Shown: positions 8,388 to 17,033 of the stretch, in pieces
Layout of the letters: each line of letters starts with the position of its first letter
How positions within the stretch are numbered: the stretch's first letter is position 1
Assembly (NCBI GenBank): GCA_026399205.1
Contig: JAPLRL010000007.1
Coordinates: 1 to 40,477 of the forward strand
DNA from: Gammaproteobacteria bacterium
GTDB lineage: Bacteria; Pseudomonadota; Gammaproteobacteria; Legionellales; Legionellaceae
Reading direction: 5' to 3'
Length of the DNA: 40,477 nucleotides
Notes under the pieces: model-generated
Seen by the model: only the letters and a program-made list of their open reading frames with translations
Told to the model about the DNA's origin: nothing
Database searches by the model: none
Made by a program: the position numbers and the translations under genes

Positions 8388-9176
8388 GTGATTCAAACAG
8401 TTTGGCAGTACCGAGAATTTGTTTTAAGCAGCATTTTGAATGAATTAAAAATTCGTTTTTCTCGAAGCCGCTTAGGTTTTTTTTGGATGATTCTGCAACC
8501 TTTATTACAGGTTATGATTTATGCCTTTATTTTATCTAATGTTTTGAGCGCAAAATTACCTAATATGACGCATCAACATGCTTATGTGTTTTATCTCATG
8601 AGCGGTACAGTAGCATGGAGCTTGATTCAAGAGGTTGTGACGCGGTTTTTGACGTTGTTTATTGAGCAGGCTAATTTGATTAAAAAAATGTCTTTTCCAA
8701 AGTTGGTTTTGGTGGCGTCAGCTGCTGGGGTTGCTTTGTTAAATCATGTGATTTTATTTGTGGTGACAATTGGGATTTTGTTATTATTGGGGTTGCCGGT
8801 GGTGTGGCCGCTTTTGTTATTTATGCCTGTGCTGATGCTCATGTTGGCGGGGTTTGCGGTGGGGCTTGGGTTGGTGTTGGGTGTTTTAAATGTTTTTGTG
8901 CGTGATTTAGCTTATGTGGTGCCGATTTTGTTACAGCTTTTATTTTGGGCCACGCCGATTGTGTATCCTATCAGTATTTTGCCTCCTCAGTTGCAAGCGA
9001 TTGTGGCTTGGAACCCTATCTTGCCGATGATTCAGTCTTATCAGGATGTGATGTTGTATGGTCAGTTTCCTAGTGGGGTGGTTTTGTTGAAGTGTTTGGT
9101 GCTGAGTGTGATGTTTTTATCGATGGGGTGGATGGTGTTTCATCGGGCTAACGAAGAAATGGCGGATGTATTATGA
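8388..9176 (+). CDS. wzm: ABC-2 type polysaccharide export permease Wzm
   Basis: 262 residues with about six membrane segments and the ABC-2 permease layout of O-antigen exporters: an N-terminal cytoplasmic stretch with SRSRLGFFWMILQPL, then LSNVLSAKLP, and near the end LLQLLFWATPIVYPISILP. It forms the channel that exports lipid-linked polysaccharide together with Wzt. I chose the GTG at 8388 because ACAGGA precedes it by a few bases and the resulting protein begins like other Wzm proteins (IQTVWQYREFVL). The frame is open back to a TTG at 8271, but that extension is built on a dispersed repeat. The stop overlaps the wzt start as ATGA. Confidence 0.9.
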   Translation: MIQTVWQYREFVLSSILNELKIRFSRSRLGFFWMILQPLLQVMIYAFILSNVLSAKLPNMTHQHAYVFYLMSGTVAWSLIQEVVTRFLTLFIEQANLIKKMSFPKLVLVASAAGVALLNHVILFVVTIGILLLLGLPVVWPLLLFMPVLMLMLAGFAVGLGLVLGVLNVFVRDLAYVVPILLQLLFWATPIVYPISILPPQLQAIVAWNPILPMIQSYQDVMLYGQFPSGVVLLKCLVLSVMFLSMGWMVFHRANEEMADVL

Positions 9177-10504
9177 GGGATTGTTGCCAAATTGAGGAGA
9201 TCCCTCGCTGCGCTCGGGATGACGTGGAAGGCGCTATGATGACAGAGGATGGTGCCGTGATGATAGATGAAGTGGATACGATGCCGGTTTTAAAAGTAGA
9301 AAACCTCGGGAAATCTTATCCTGTTTACCGATATGATTGGCAGCGTGCGGCCCGTTGGTTTGGGGTTTCTTTTAAGCCTCTCAGACATCAATGGGTGTTA
9401 CGTCATTTGAATTTTGAAGTTAAGCGTGGTGAGGCCATTGGGGTTGTGGGGCAAAATGGTGCGGGTAAAAGCACTTTGCTGAAACTCTTAACAGGGGCAT
9501 TGAAGCCTAGTGAAGGCTGTGTCACTAAAGTGGGGCGTGTGTCAGCTATTTTAGAGCTGGGTATGGGGTTTAATTATGAATTGACTGGGCGACAAAATGC
9601 TTATTTTGCGACTCAGTTGATGGGGTTAAGTCGTCGTGAGGCGAAACGCCTCTTACCTGAAATTGCGGCGTTTTGTGAAATTGGGGATTATTTTGATCAG
9701 CCGATGCGAACCTACAGTAGTGGGATGCAGATTCGAGTTGCCTTTGCGGTGGCGACGGCTTATCGGCCTGATTTGTTGATTATCGATGAAGCGCTCTCTG
9801 TGGGGGATGCTTATTTTCAGCATAAGAGCTTTAGTCGGATTCGTGAATTTCACGAACAGGGGACGACATTGTTTTTTGTTTCTCATGATAAAGAATCTGT
9901 ACAAGCCCTTTGTGATCGAGCTATTTTTTTACAAGATGGCGGGATCATGTTGGATGGCACGCCTGAAGAAGTGTTTGACTATTATAATGCGGCTATTGCC
10001 GAGCGCGAGAACCAAACTGTGCGGTTGAGCCAGTTAGCCAATGGTAAAACTCAGACGGTGTCTGGGACGGGGCAGGCGCGTGTGCAAGAGATTAACTTAT
10101 TGAATAGTCTGGGTGAGGCGGTTGAGTGTATTGCTGTGGGTGAGGCGGTGACCTTGCGTGTTAAAGTGAAGGTTTTTGAACCCATTGAGACGTTGGTGCT
10201 GGGATATGGCATTAAAGATAATCTTGGTCAGATGATGTATGGAACAAATACTTGGTACACGGGTCAGATGATGAAACAGTTAGAGGCTGGACAAGTTTAT
10301 ACGTTTAGCGTTTCTTTTTCGGCAAACTTGGGTGTGGGTAGTTATTCTATTGTTACGGCTTTGGCTGCGAGTTATACCCATTTAAGTATTAATTATGAAT
10401 GGATTGATATGGCCCTTTTATTTAGTGTAATGAATAAGAATAAAATTACCTTTCAAGGAAACTGTTGGATTGATTCTCAAGTGGATATTGTTAGAGAGTT
10501 ATGA
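9173..10504 (+). CDS. wzt: ABC transporter ATPase Wzt with C-terminal glycan-binding domain
   Basis: 443 residues. An ABC ATPase domain covers about residues 40-270, with Walker A GQNGAGKST, signature YSSGMQIRVA and Walker B LLIIDEALSVGD, followed by the switch histidine in FVSHD. Residues about 295-443 look like the Wzt C-terminal beta-sandwich that recognises the non-reducing end of the O-chain, which links export to chain termination. The ATG at 9173 overlaps the wzm stop. The first 35 or so residues are odd: they include EIPRCARDDV, the translation of a dispersed repeat arm at 9197-9225, inserted between the coupled start and the real ATPase start. Internal ATGs at 9237, 9240 and 9261 are alternative starts. 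Its stop overlaps the next start as ATGA. Confidence 0.92.
   Translation: MRDCCQIEEIPRCARDDVEGAMMTEDGAVMIDEVDTMPVLKVENLGKSYPVYRYDWQRAARWFGVSFKPLRHQWVLRHLNFEVKRGEAIGVVGQNGAGKSTLLKLLTGALKPSEGCVTKVGRVSAILELGMGFNYELTGRQNAYFATQLMGLSRREAKRLLPEIAAFCEIGDYFDQPMRTYSSGMQIRVAFAVATAYRPDLLIIDEALSVGDAYFQHKSFSRIREFHEQGTTLFFVSHDKESVQALCDRAIFLQDGGIMLDGTPEEVFDYYNAAIAERENQTVRLSQLANGKTQTVSGTGQARVQEINLLNSLGEAVECIAVGEAVTLRVKVKVFEPIETLVLGYGIKDNLGQMMYGTNTWYTGQMMKQLEAGQVYTFSVSFSANLGVGSYSIVTALAASYTHLSINYEWIDMALLFSVMNKNKITFQGNCWIDSQVDIVREL
9197..9225. repeat. Repeat arm inside wzt 5' end
   Basis: 29-base arm ending ctcgggatgacgt, almost identical to the arms at 11419-11447 and 39299-39327. It lies within the translated 5' end of wzt and reads EIPRCARDDV in frame. 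No opposite arm is present nearby, so this is a solo half of the palindrome. Confidence 0.85.
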
Positions 10505-12051
10505 ATAAGAAATTTAAAAAACCGACAGACCTTGAGTTAGAGAAGCTCCTGCTTAAACGAGTTAGGCGCCAGCCGTTGGAGGCGGTTCAAGTTCTTGAGG
10601 ATATGCTGAATAGCAGCTCGTGGAAAATGACCAGGCCGTTGCGGGCGCTTAGAAGTAAAGTTGCTTTGTGTCAAGAGGGGATGCGGCGAGTTGCGTGCTG
10701 GTGTATAAAAATAGTTTATTATTTTAGAAGTTGGGTTCGCCGTTTTAATTCGCCGCGGGACGTAGGCATTCGAGGCGTTGATGCAAAACAGCTCCTAGTC
10801 GATATCTCTCTTTTAATCGAGCGTGATTTAAAAACAGGCATTCAGCGTGTTGTTAGGCAGTTATTGAGAGAGTTACTGAGCAATCCACCGGTTGGTTACC
10901 GTGTTGAGCCTGTTTATGCAGTGCGCAGAAAGCGGGGGTATCGTTATGCTAAACAATTTTTGGGAAGTGATGCGCCAGACCTTCCTGTACAAGTTGAAGA
11001 AGGCGATTTGTTCGTTGGATTAGATTTTACCCCGGAGCATACACTTGAACAAGAAGTGACATTGTATGATTATAAGTTGCGCGGCGTTAAGGTGTATTTT
11101 GTTGTTTATGATGTGTTGCCTTTGTTGTACCCGGAGAAGTTTTATTATCAGTTGAATCATCTTTATTTAAAATGGTTGTGGGTGATGACACAGGCGGATG
11201 GTGCGATTTGTATTTCGCAATCGGTTGCAATGGAATTAAGGCGTTGTTTAAGTGGTTATAGTCAGGCGCGGATGGAGCGTTTTAAGATTAGTCACTTTCA
11301 TTTGGGGGCGGATTTTGGTGGTACTTCAGAGTCGTCATCGCTCAGTCAATCCGTTACTCAAGCCGTCATCCCGAACGAGGTGAGGGATCTTCATGATGAG
11401 GTGCGGTGCAACAACGAGGAGATCCCTCGCTTCGCTCGGGATGACGTACGCGCTCGGGATGACGTACGCGCTCGGGATGACGTACGCGCTCGGGATGACG
11501 TACGCGCTCGGGATGACGGAAAAAAATTTTTAGCGGTCAGTACGCTCGAGCCTCGAAAAGGCTATGCTCAACTGCTTTCCGCTTTTGAAATCCTGTGGCA
11601 TCAAAATGAACCCGTTTCTCTTGTGATCGTCGGGAAAGAGGGGTGGTTAGTAGATGATCTAGCGGAGCGCCTGCGTACTCACCCTGAAAACGGCAAGCGG
11701 TTATTTTGGCTTAAATTTATAAGTGATCAGGCTCTAAAAGAGTTTTATCAAACCTCAACTTGCTTAATTGCGACTAGTGAGGCAGAGGGGTTTGGTTTGT
11801 CATTGGTTGAGGCTGCCTTTTATGACTTGCCGTTGATTGTGAGGGATATTCCTGTTTTTCGAGAAGTTGCGGGTGATCATGCCTATTATTTTGATAGCTT
11901 AGCTCCAGATGTGTTGGCGGAGACCATTCAAACTTGGTTGAGTCTGCATGATAAACAATTACATCCGCGATCTCGCCAGCTACCTTGGTTAACTTGGAAA
12001 CAAAGTGCTGAGCAATTAAAAGAAGCTTTATTGATAAAGTACATTGCCTAA
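10501..12051 (+). CDS. GT4-type glycosyltransferase carrying an in-frame repeat insertion
   Basis: 516 residues. The N-terminal segment has SSSWKMTRPLR, a short motif common in polysaccharide-cluster proteins. It is followed by a GT-B enzyme with LLVDISLLIERDLKTGIQRV near residue 100 and, in the C-terminal domain, STLEPRKGYAQLL and the EX7E motif EGFGLSLVE near 430. Between the two Rossmann domains (about residues 288-340) lies foreign sequence: a complete palindromic repeat at 11364-11447 followed by four 18-base units encoding RARDDV. The frame stays open, and the insertion falls at the hinge where extra length may be tolerated. The start overlaps the wzt stop (ATGA). The 3' end is duplicated downstream of the toxin-antitoxin genes, and the final residues (IKYIA) differ from the duplicate's IGQDSV. 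Confidence 0.85.
   Translation: MNKKFKKPTDLELEKLLLKRVRRQPLEAVQVLEDMLNSSSWKMTRPLRALRSKVALCQEGMRRVACWCIKIVYYFRSWVRRFNSPRDVGIRGVDAKQLLVDISLLIERDLKTGIQRVVRQLLRELLSNPPVGYRVEPVYAVRRKRGYRYAKQFLGSDAPDLPVQVEEGDLFVGLDFTPEHTLEQEVTLYDYKLRGVKVYFVVYDVLPLLYPEKFYYQLNHLYLKWLWVMTQADGAICISQSVAMELRRCLSGYSQARMERFKISHFHLGADFGGTSESSSLSQSVTQAVIPNEVRDLHDEVRCNNEEIPRFARDDVRARDDVRARDDVRARDDVRARDDGKKFLAVSTLEPRKGYAQLLSAFEILWHQNEPVSLVIVGKEGWLVDDLAERLRTHPENGKRLFWLKFISDQALKEFYQTSTCLIATSEAEGFGLSLVEAAFYDLPLIVRDIPVFREVAGDHAYYFDSLAPDVLAETIQTWLSLHDKQLHPRSRQLPWLTWKQSAEQLKEALLIKYIA
11364..11447. repeat. Complete palindromic repeat inside a glycosyltransferase gene
   Basis: The left arm (about 11364-11391, gtcatcccgaacgagg...) and right arm (11419-11447, ending ctcgggatgacgt) are imperfect inverted copies around a spacer of about 27 bases. 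The whole element is read through in frame, giving VIPNEVRDL from the left arm and EIPRFARDDV from the right arm. The same element family appears at 12782, 39027 and 40343 in non-coding DNA. Confidence 0.85.
11448..11519. repeat. 18-bp tandem array, four units, in frame
   Basis: Four consecutive copies of acgcgctcgggatgacgt (the last ends gg) follow the right arm of the palindrome. Each encodes six residues (RARDDV), so expansion or contraction keeps the glycosyltransferase frame. The unit copies the last part of the palindrome arm, so it looks like local amplification of the repeat end. Confidence 0.92.
11969..12035. repeat. 67-bp direct repeat, left copy (3' end of glycosyltransferase)
   Basis: This copy is coding and gives LPWLTWKQSAEQLKEALL at the end of the GT4 protein. 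The right copy at 12897-12963 differs at 6 of 67 positions by my hand alignment. The MntA/HepT genes lie between them. Confidence 0.85.
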
Positions 12052-12103
12052 CTGCTCATTGGCAGCTAAAATTAAATTAACAATTTCGAGCGGGTGTCAA
12101 TCA

Positions 12104-12394
12104 ATGTTACTTCAAGAGCTCCATGCAAAAAAAAAAGAAATTCTTTCGTTAGCAACTGAATATGGTGCCCGTAGAATACGAATTTTTGGTTCGGTTGCAA
12201 GAGGCGAGGAACACTCTGACAGTGATATTGATTTTCTCGTGGATTTCCCTCAAGGCTATGACCTCTTTACTCAACGTATGCCACTATGTGAACAATTGAT
12301 GAAACTAACTGGTAGAAAAGTAGATCTTGTCCCAGAGCATGAGTTAAATCGCCATCTTCGCGACGCAGTTTTGAAGGAAGCAAAGAGTCTATGA
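12104..12394 (+). CDS. mntA: MntA-like nucleotidyltransferase antitoxin
   Basis: 96 residues from the ATG at 12104. The core is a minimal nucleotidyltransferase with IFGSVARGEEHSDSDIDFLVDF, which carries the GSxxRG...SDxD pattern with both metal-binding aspartates. In MntA/HepT modules this protein neutralises the HEPN toxin by adding AMP to a tyrosine near the toxin's active site. The frame is open to an ATG at 12044, but those 20 residues overlap the glycosyltransferase stop and do not resemble the family, so I prefer the later start. The next ATG overlaps this stop (ATGA), giving the usual antitoxin-first order. It is unrelated to sugar metabolism and looks like an inserted module. Confidence 0.88.
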   Translation: MLLQELHAKKKEILSLATEYGARRIRIFGSVARGEEHSDSDIDFLVDFPQGYDLFTQRMPLCEQLMKLTGRKVDLVPEHELNRHLRDAVLKEAKSL

Positions 12395-12720
12395 AAAAAA
12401 ATTGGCATCTATATGCTCACCATATCATCGATTGTATAAACAAGATTAAATTGATTAAAGCCCGTGGTGACATCACAACGGATGATATGCTGTATGATGC
12501 CACACTAAGAAATTTGCAAACGCTTTCAGAGGCCACTCGACACTTGCCAGAGGAAAAGCTCAGACAATATCCTACCGTGCCCTGGAAAAACATTAGTGGA
12601 TTCAGAAACATATTGGTTCATGACTATCTCGGCGACATTGATTCACATACCGTACTGAAAATTATTGATCAGCATTTAGCTGCCTTAGAGGCCGCTGTTA
12701 TAGGTATGCTACAAACGTAA
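12391..12720 (+). CDS. hepT: HepT-like HEPN ribonuclease toxin
   Basis: 109 residues, all-helical, of the DUF86/HEPN family. The catalytic motif RX4HXY is intact as RNILVHDY near residue 71, and the preceding VPWKNISGFRN segment is typical. Such toxins cleave RNA (for example tRNA ends) and are kept silent by MntA. It overlaps mntA by four bases. The pair sits within a polysaccharide cluster between two copies of a 67-base glycosyltransferase fragment, which suggests it arrived by insertion or by a duplication event. Confidence 0.9.
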   Translation: MKKNWHLYAHHIIDCINKIKLIKARGDITTDDMLYDATLRNLQTLSEATRHLPEEKLRQYPTVPWKNISGFRNILVHDYLGDIDSHTVLKIIDQHLAALEAAVIGMLQT

Positions 12721-12781
12721 AATTAAAGGCACCATGATAAAAAAATAAAGGCAACTGTTCCGGTTGTCACCACAAGAGCTG

Positions 12782-12866
12782 ACGTCATCCCGAGCGCTAG
12801 CGAGGGATTTTCATTCGATTGGCACTCAACTAGCCTAAGGAGATCGCTGGCGATCAGGATGGCGTG
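12782..12866. repeat. Diverged palindromic repeat, intergenic
   Basis: The left arm 12782-12808 (acgtcatcccgagcg...) and the right arm 12839-12865 (ggagatcgctgg...) are degraded inverted copies of the same family found at 39027-39117. It lies between hepT and the glycosyltransferase remnant. Confidence 0.75.
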
Positions 12867-12896
12867 TTCGGTAGTTACAAGTAAAGTTACATCGGC

Positions 12897-12982
12897 GATC
12901 TCGCTACCTATCCTGGTTAACTTGAAAACAAAGTGGTGAGCAATTAAAAGAAGCTTTATTGATTGGGCAAGATTCTGTATGA
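12897..12982 (+). pseudogene. Remnant of glycosyltransferase 3' end (right copy of 67-bp repeat)
   Basis: In one frame this reads LSWLT, stop, KQSGEQLKEALLIGQDSV and then TGA at 12980-12982, matching the end of the GT4 at 10501-12051 (LPWLTWKQSAEQLKEALL). The tryptophan codon has become TGA. The tail IGQDSV probably preserves the original C-terminus, which the intact gene lost when the intervening DNA arrived. It sits directly ahead of gmd. Confidence 0.8.
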
Positions 12983-13014
12983 TATTTACTTTGTTTTAGC
13001 TAGGAGGAATGCAG

Positions 13015-14049
13015 GTGAAGCGAGCAATCGTTACAGGGATTACAGGACAAGATGGAGCCTATTTAGCCGAATTGCTTTTATCTAAAGGGTACGAAGTTTT
13101 TGGTACATACCGTCGGACCAGTTCAGTGAATTTTTGGCGAATTGAAGAGTTGGGCATTCAAAATCATCCTGCTTTACATTTGGTTGAGCATGATTTGACT
13201 GATTTGTCCGGTAGCATTCGCTTATTGCAGAATTCTAAAGCCAGTGAAATTTATAATTTAGCCGCACAAAGTTTTGTAGGGGTATCTTTTGATCAACCCA
13301 TTACGACTGCCGAAATTACAGGCATGGGTGGCGTTAACTTATTAGAAGCCATTCGAATTGTGAACCCTGAAGCTCGCTATTATCAAGCATCCACCTCAGA
13401 AATGTTTGGTAAAGTTCAAGCTATTCCACAAAGAGAAGACACGCCGTTTTATCCGCGGAGCCCATACGGGGTAGCGAAGCTGTTTGCTCATTGGATGACG
13501 GTGAATTATCGAGAGTCCTATAATATCTTTGCTTGCAGTGGTATTTTATTTAATCATGAGTCACCGTTACGTGGTCGGGAGTTTGTGACTCGAAAAATTA
13601 CAGATTCGGTTGCTAAAATCAAATTAGGTAAATTAGACACCTTGGAATTGGGAAATTTAGATTCAAAACGGGATTGGGGTTTTGCAAAAGAGTATGTTGA
13701 AGGCATGTGGTTGATGTTACAGGCCGAGCATCCTGATACTTACGTGTTGGCCATGAATCGCACTGAAACTGTTCGAGACTTTGTAACCTTGGCTTTTCAG
13801 GCTACTGATACGCAACTTGAATGGCAAGGGTGTGGTACGGACGAAATTGGGATAGATATTTCAACTGGCAAGACGTTGATAAAAATTAATCCGAAATATT
13901 ATCGACCATCTGAAGTTGATCTATTGATTGGTGACTCCGGAAAAGCAAAAAGAGAGTTAGGGTGGGAAGCAATAACGACTTTGGAGTCGTTGTGTTTAAT
14001 GATGGTTGAGGCTGATTTGAGACGGAATGCTGCTGGGTATTCGTTTTAG
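13015..14049 (+). CDS. gmd: GDP-mannose 4,6-dehydratase
   Basis: 344 residues, extended short-chain dehydrogenase. The NAD(P) motif is TGITGQDG at the N-terminus, followed by YRRTSS, the catalytic STSEMFG and Tyr/Lys in SPYGVAK near residue 150, then [15 protein letters not shown] and [17 protein letters not shown], all characteristic of Gmd. It converts GDP-D-mannose to GDP-4-keto-6-deoxy-D-mannose, the branch point for fucose, rhamnose, perosamine, colitose and virenose. A strong AGGAGG at 13002-13007 lies one base before an ATG at 13009 but seven bases before an in-frame GTG at 13015, so I chose the GTG ([10 protein letters not shown]). It could also act on GDP-heptose, given the heptose genes downstream. 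fcl follows. Confidence 0.93.
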   Translation: MKRAIVTGITGQDGAYLAELLLSKGYEVFGTYRRTSSVNFWRIEELGIQNHPALHLVEHDLTDLSGSIRLLQNSKASEIYNLAAQSFVGVSFDQPITTAEITGMGGVNLLEAIRIVNPEARYYQASTSEMFGKVQAIPQREDTPFYPRSPYGVAKLFAHWMTVNYRESYNIFACSGILFNHESPLRGREFVTRKITDSVAKIKLGKLDTLELGNLDSKRDWGFAKEYVEGMWLMLQAEHPDTYVLAMNRTETVRDFVTLAFQATDTQLEWQGCGTDEIGIDISTGKTLIKINPKYYRPSEVDLLIGDSGKAKRELGWEAITTLESLCLMMVEADLRRNAAGYSF

Positions 14050-14096
14050 TTTGGTTTGGACGTTTTATTAGATTTAATATACTAAGGATAGATTTT

Positions 14097-15083
14097 ATGA
14101 CGATGACTCAGATTAATCATACATCAAAAATTTTTGTAGCTGGACACCGCGGGATGGTCGGTTCTGCGATTGTGCGATGTTTACAACAAGCAAACTACAC
14201 CAATCTGATTCTTCGTGATAGAGCGGCGCTGGACTTAACTAACCAACAAGCGGTGGATGATTTTTTTCAAACAGAAAAACCAGACATGGTTTTTTTAGCT
14301 GCAGCGAGAGTTGGAGGCGTTTATGCAAATAACACATATCGTGCAGAATTTATTTATGAGAACCTCGCTATAGCGTTGAATGTGGTGAATGCTGCATGGA
14401 AAGCAGGTGTTGAACGTTTGGTGTTTTTAGGATCAAGTTGCATTTACCCACGTGAGTGCCCACAGCCAATTATAGAAGATTATTTATTGTCATCATCTTT
14501 AGAACAAACCAATGAACCCTACGCCATTGCTAAGATTGCCGGGATAAAACTATGTGAAAGTTATAATCGTCAATATGGCACAAGCTATGTTTCATTGATG
14601 CCTACGAATTTATACGGACCAAATGATAATTATGATTTAAAAACCAGCCATGTTTTACCTGCATTGATTCGTAAAGCGCATCAAGCGAAAATAAATGGGG
14701 AAAAAGAGCTGGTGGTTTGGGGATCGGGCAATCCAAAGCGCGAGTTTTTGCATGTCGATGATATGGCTGCTGCTTGTGTTTATGTCATGGAAAAAGGGGT
14801 GAGAGAAGGCGTTTATAATGTCGGCTGTGGCCAAGATACGTCTATCAAAGAAGTGGCTGAGCTTGTTATGAATGTAGTCGGTTGTGAAGCAAAGATTGTT
14901 TTTGATAGCTCGAAACCTGATGGCTCTCCGAGAAAATGGTTGAATATTGATAAAATGCGCAAACTCGGTTGGGCGCCTAAAGTTGATTTAGCGGTTGGGC
15001 TAAGTAACACCTACCAAGATTTCTTAAATCGAGAAGCTTATTATTGTGATAAGTCCCACACAGCTATACCAGCGTTAGCTTGA
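14097..15083 (+). CDS. fcl: GDP-L-fucose synthase or related GDP-4-keto-sugar epimerase/reductase
   Basis: 328 residues, short-chain dehydrogenase of the WcaG/Fcl type. It has [12 protein letters not shown] at the nucleotide site, AAARVGG, the catalytic SSCIYP, and Tyr/Lys in YAIAKIAG near residue 142, followed by LYGPNDNYD and the C-terminal GSPRKWL. In the classic pathway it epimerises C3 and C5 and reduces C4 of the Gmd product to GDP-L-fucose. The close relative ColC epimerises C5 and reduces C4 of a 3-deoxy intermediate to make GDP-colitose. Since a ColD-like dehydratase is encoded at 21391, the ColC role cannot be excluded. It lies 47 bases after gmd. Confidence 0.88.
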   Translation: MTMTQINHTSKIFVAGHRGMVGSAIVRCLQQANYTNLILRDRAALDLTNQQAVDDFFQTEKPDMVFLAAARVGGVYANNTYRAEFIYENLAIALNVVNAAWKAGVERLVFLGSSCIYPRECPQPIIEDYLLSSSLEQTNEPYAIAKIAGIKLCESYNRQYGTSYVSLMPTNLYGPNDNYDLKTSHVLPALIRKAHQAKINGEKELVVWGSGNPKREFLHVDDMAAACVYVMEKGVREGVYNVGCGQDTSIKEVAELVMNVVGCEAKIVFDSSKPDGSPRKWLNIDKMRKLGWAPKVDLAVGLSNTYQDFLNREAYYCDKSHTAIPALA

Positions 15084-15104
15084 TATGAATAGGGAGCCAT
15101 ACAT

Positions 15105-16103
15105 ATGAGTGCCTGTTGGTGTGGTGGGTCTGAATTGATTTCTTTTAATGTTGAGTATGCGCGTTGTGGTGACTGCGGAACGTTAGTTTCATTACAAGGC
15201 TTAAGTTCAGATGCTTTACTCGTTAAAGATGATGAAACTGATTTTTATGGCAAGCAATATTGGTTGAAGCATCAATCTGAAGAGTTGCAATATCCTGATA
15301 TCTATCAACGAGCACGGTTGGATCTGACAGAAAGAAACCTGCATTGGTTGAAAACACTCATGCGATATATTGCTCCCCCTGCTAAAGTATTAGAAATAGG
15401 CTGTGCGCATGGAAGTTTTGTTGCCTTAATGCGTCATGTCGGTTATGACGCAACGGGGATTGAATTGAGTGCCTGGGTTGCTGAGTTTGGGAAGAACTCA
15501 TTTGATATTCCCGTATTGACGGGTTTAATCGAGGATCATCCTATACCCAATGAGCTATATGATGTGATTGTCATGATTGATGTATTGGAACATCTTCCCG
15601 ATCCGGTGAAGACCATGTCACATTGTATGAAGCTGTTGAAACCTAATGGGTTTTTGATGATTCAAACGCCAGAGTTTCAAGAAAACATGCAACATACTTC
15701 TTTGATTGAAATCAAAAGTCGATTTTTAGAGCAATTAAAATTTGATGAGCATCTCTATTTATTCAGCAAAAAGTCAGTGGAATCGTTGTTTAATCGACTG
15801 GGTGCGTCGAACATTCAATTTGAGCCGGCTATTTTTCATTATTATGATATGTTTTTTATGGTGAGTCGTCAGCCGATGGCGCCTTTATCGGCTGAAGATA
15901 GTCAGAAAAGATTGTTAACCTCGTTGTCAGGTCGGATGGTGTTAGCATTATTGGACATGCGTGAACGAGAGCAAGTGTGGTTACAACATTTAGAGAAATC
16001 TGAGGCGCTGAGTAAGGCGCGTTTGGATGTGATTGAGACATTCCGCTTAGATGGTTTATTGTTTAGAGTCGCACGTCATGTGTTGCGTGTATTGAGACCG
16101 TAG
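15105..16103 (+). CDS. SAM-dependent methyltransferase with N-terminal Cys cluster
   Basis: 332 residues. The N-terminus carries Cys residues (CWC...CGDCG) that look like a zinc-binding knuckle. A class I methyltransferase core follows, with motif I LEIGCAHGSFVALM near residue 97, an acidic residue after TGIEL, and DVIVMIDVLEHLPDP. The C-terminal 70 residues are helical and charged. A Cys-rich N-terminus ahead of a methyltransferase core recalls the sugar C-methyltransferases, so C-methylation of a GDP-keto-sugar is possible, but O-methylation cannot be excluded. It follows fcl by about 20 bases and probably shares its transcript. Confidence 0.8.
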   Translation: MSACWCGGSELISFNVEYARCGDCGTLVSLQGLSSDALLVKDDETDFYGKQYWLKHQSEELQYPDIYQRARLDLTERNLHWLKTLMRYIAPPAKVLEIGCAHGSFVALMRHVGYDATGIELSAWVAEFGKNSFDIPVLTGLIEDHPIPNELYDVIVMIDVLEHLPDPVKTMSHCMKLLKPNGFLMIQTPEFQENMQHTSLIEIKSRFLEQLKFDEHLYLFSKKSVESLFNRLGASNIQFEPAIFHYYDMFFMVSRQPMAPLSAEDSQKRLLTSLSGRMVLALLDMREREQVWLQHLEKSEALSKARLDVIETFRLDGLLFRVARHVLRVLRP

Positions 16104-16219
16104 GTACGCATTATGCTGTGCAAGATGGTAGAAGTAGGTTGCGCCAAGCCCCAACCTTTGAGATGGCAAGTCTAGGGCCTCGGTTGCGACGGAGCGGTTT
16201 GAAAAGTTAAGGACATCGT

Positions 16220-17029
16220 ATGGATATGCAGCATCAAGCCTCTGTGGCCATTTTAGTAGAGCAGTTACGCGAAAAAATAAAAGTAGATATGCCCAATAAT
16301 CCGTTGTTGTCAGGGTGGTCAACGTACGCTCAGTTTGATGAAGATGGTATTATTAATCATTGTTTAACCCACATCGCGAAGGTTCAAGATCTCTCCAGAA
16401 CCTTTATTGAAATAGGTTGTGGTAATGGATTAGAAAATAATACACATCAGCTGTTATTAGATGGCTATCGTGGTGTATGGGTTGACGGCAACGCACAGCA
16501 TATTACATCTATTGCAAACCAGTTGGGCGGTTTGCAGTTTGAGCGGTTGCTTGTTCAAGAAAGTAGGGTGACCCTGGATAATATTGTGGCGTTGATTGAA
16601 CAGGCCGCGCGATTTTTGTCTAACAGAAATGTAGATTTTCTTTCTTGTGATATTGATGGAAATGATATTCACTTTGTTCAGGCGATATTGACGGTATTGC
16701 AGCCCAAGTTAATTTGCGTAGAATATAATGCAAAATTTGTTCCTCCCATTAGACTTGCAATGGCTTATCATGAAAAACATGAGTGGGCTGGGGATGATTA
16801 TTTTGGTGTTTCGTTACAATCTTGGGTGGACGTTTTAGAACAGTATACGTTGGTGTGTTGTAATTTGAGTGGTGTGAATGCCTTTTTTATTAGAAACGAT
16901 CTATTGGGTGATCAACAGCTGTACCCAGTTGAACAACTCTTTCAACCTTGCCGTTATTATTTAACGCAAGATAATAAGGGACATGCCTGTAGTTTAAAGT
17001 GGTTAAAGCAGGTTCTATTGGGTAAATGA
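16220..17029 (+). CDS. FkbM-like putative methyltransferase
   Basis: 269 residues. SGWSTYAQFDEDGII near residue 30 precedes a glycine-rich FIEIGCGNGLENNT, then LSCDIDGNDIHFV and CVEYNA. These resemble the SAM site and the acidic core of FkbM-type methyltransferases of polysaccharide clusters, but the match is loose and a full motif set is not evident. The start has AAGGA nine bases upstream. It lies between a clear methyltransferase and the GtrA gene. The function is uncertain: sugar O-methylation is the most reasonable guess. Confidence 0.6.
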   Translation: MDMQHQASVAILVEQLREKIKVDMPNNPLLSGWSTYAQFDEDGIINHCLTHIAKVQDLSRTFIEIGCGNGLENNTHQLLLDGYRGVWVDGNAQHITSIANQLGGLQFERLLVQESRVTLDNIVALIEQAARFLSNRNVDFLSCDIDGNDIHFVQAILTVLQPKLICVEYNAKFVPPIRLAMAYHEKHEWAGDDYFGVSLQSWVDVLEQYTLVCCNLSGVNAFFIRNDLLGDQQLYPVEQLFQPCRYYLTQDNKGHACSLKWLKQVLLGK

Positions 17030-17033
17030 TAAA

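Noticed and set aside
11448-11519. Possible CRISPR-like array
   Set aside because: The 18-base units are directly adjacent with no spacers and lie inside a coding frame.
16056-16322. Minus-strand 88-codon frame across the gap between the two methyltransferase-like genes
   Set aside because: It overlaps the ends of both flanking plus-strand genes, lacks a convincing start and has no recognisable motif.
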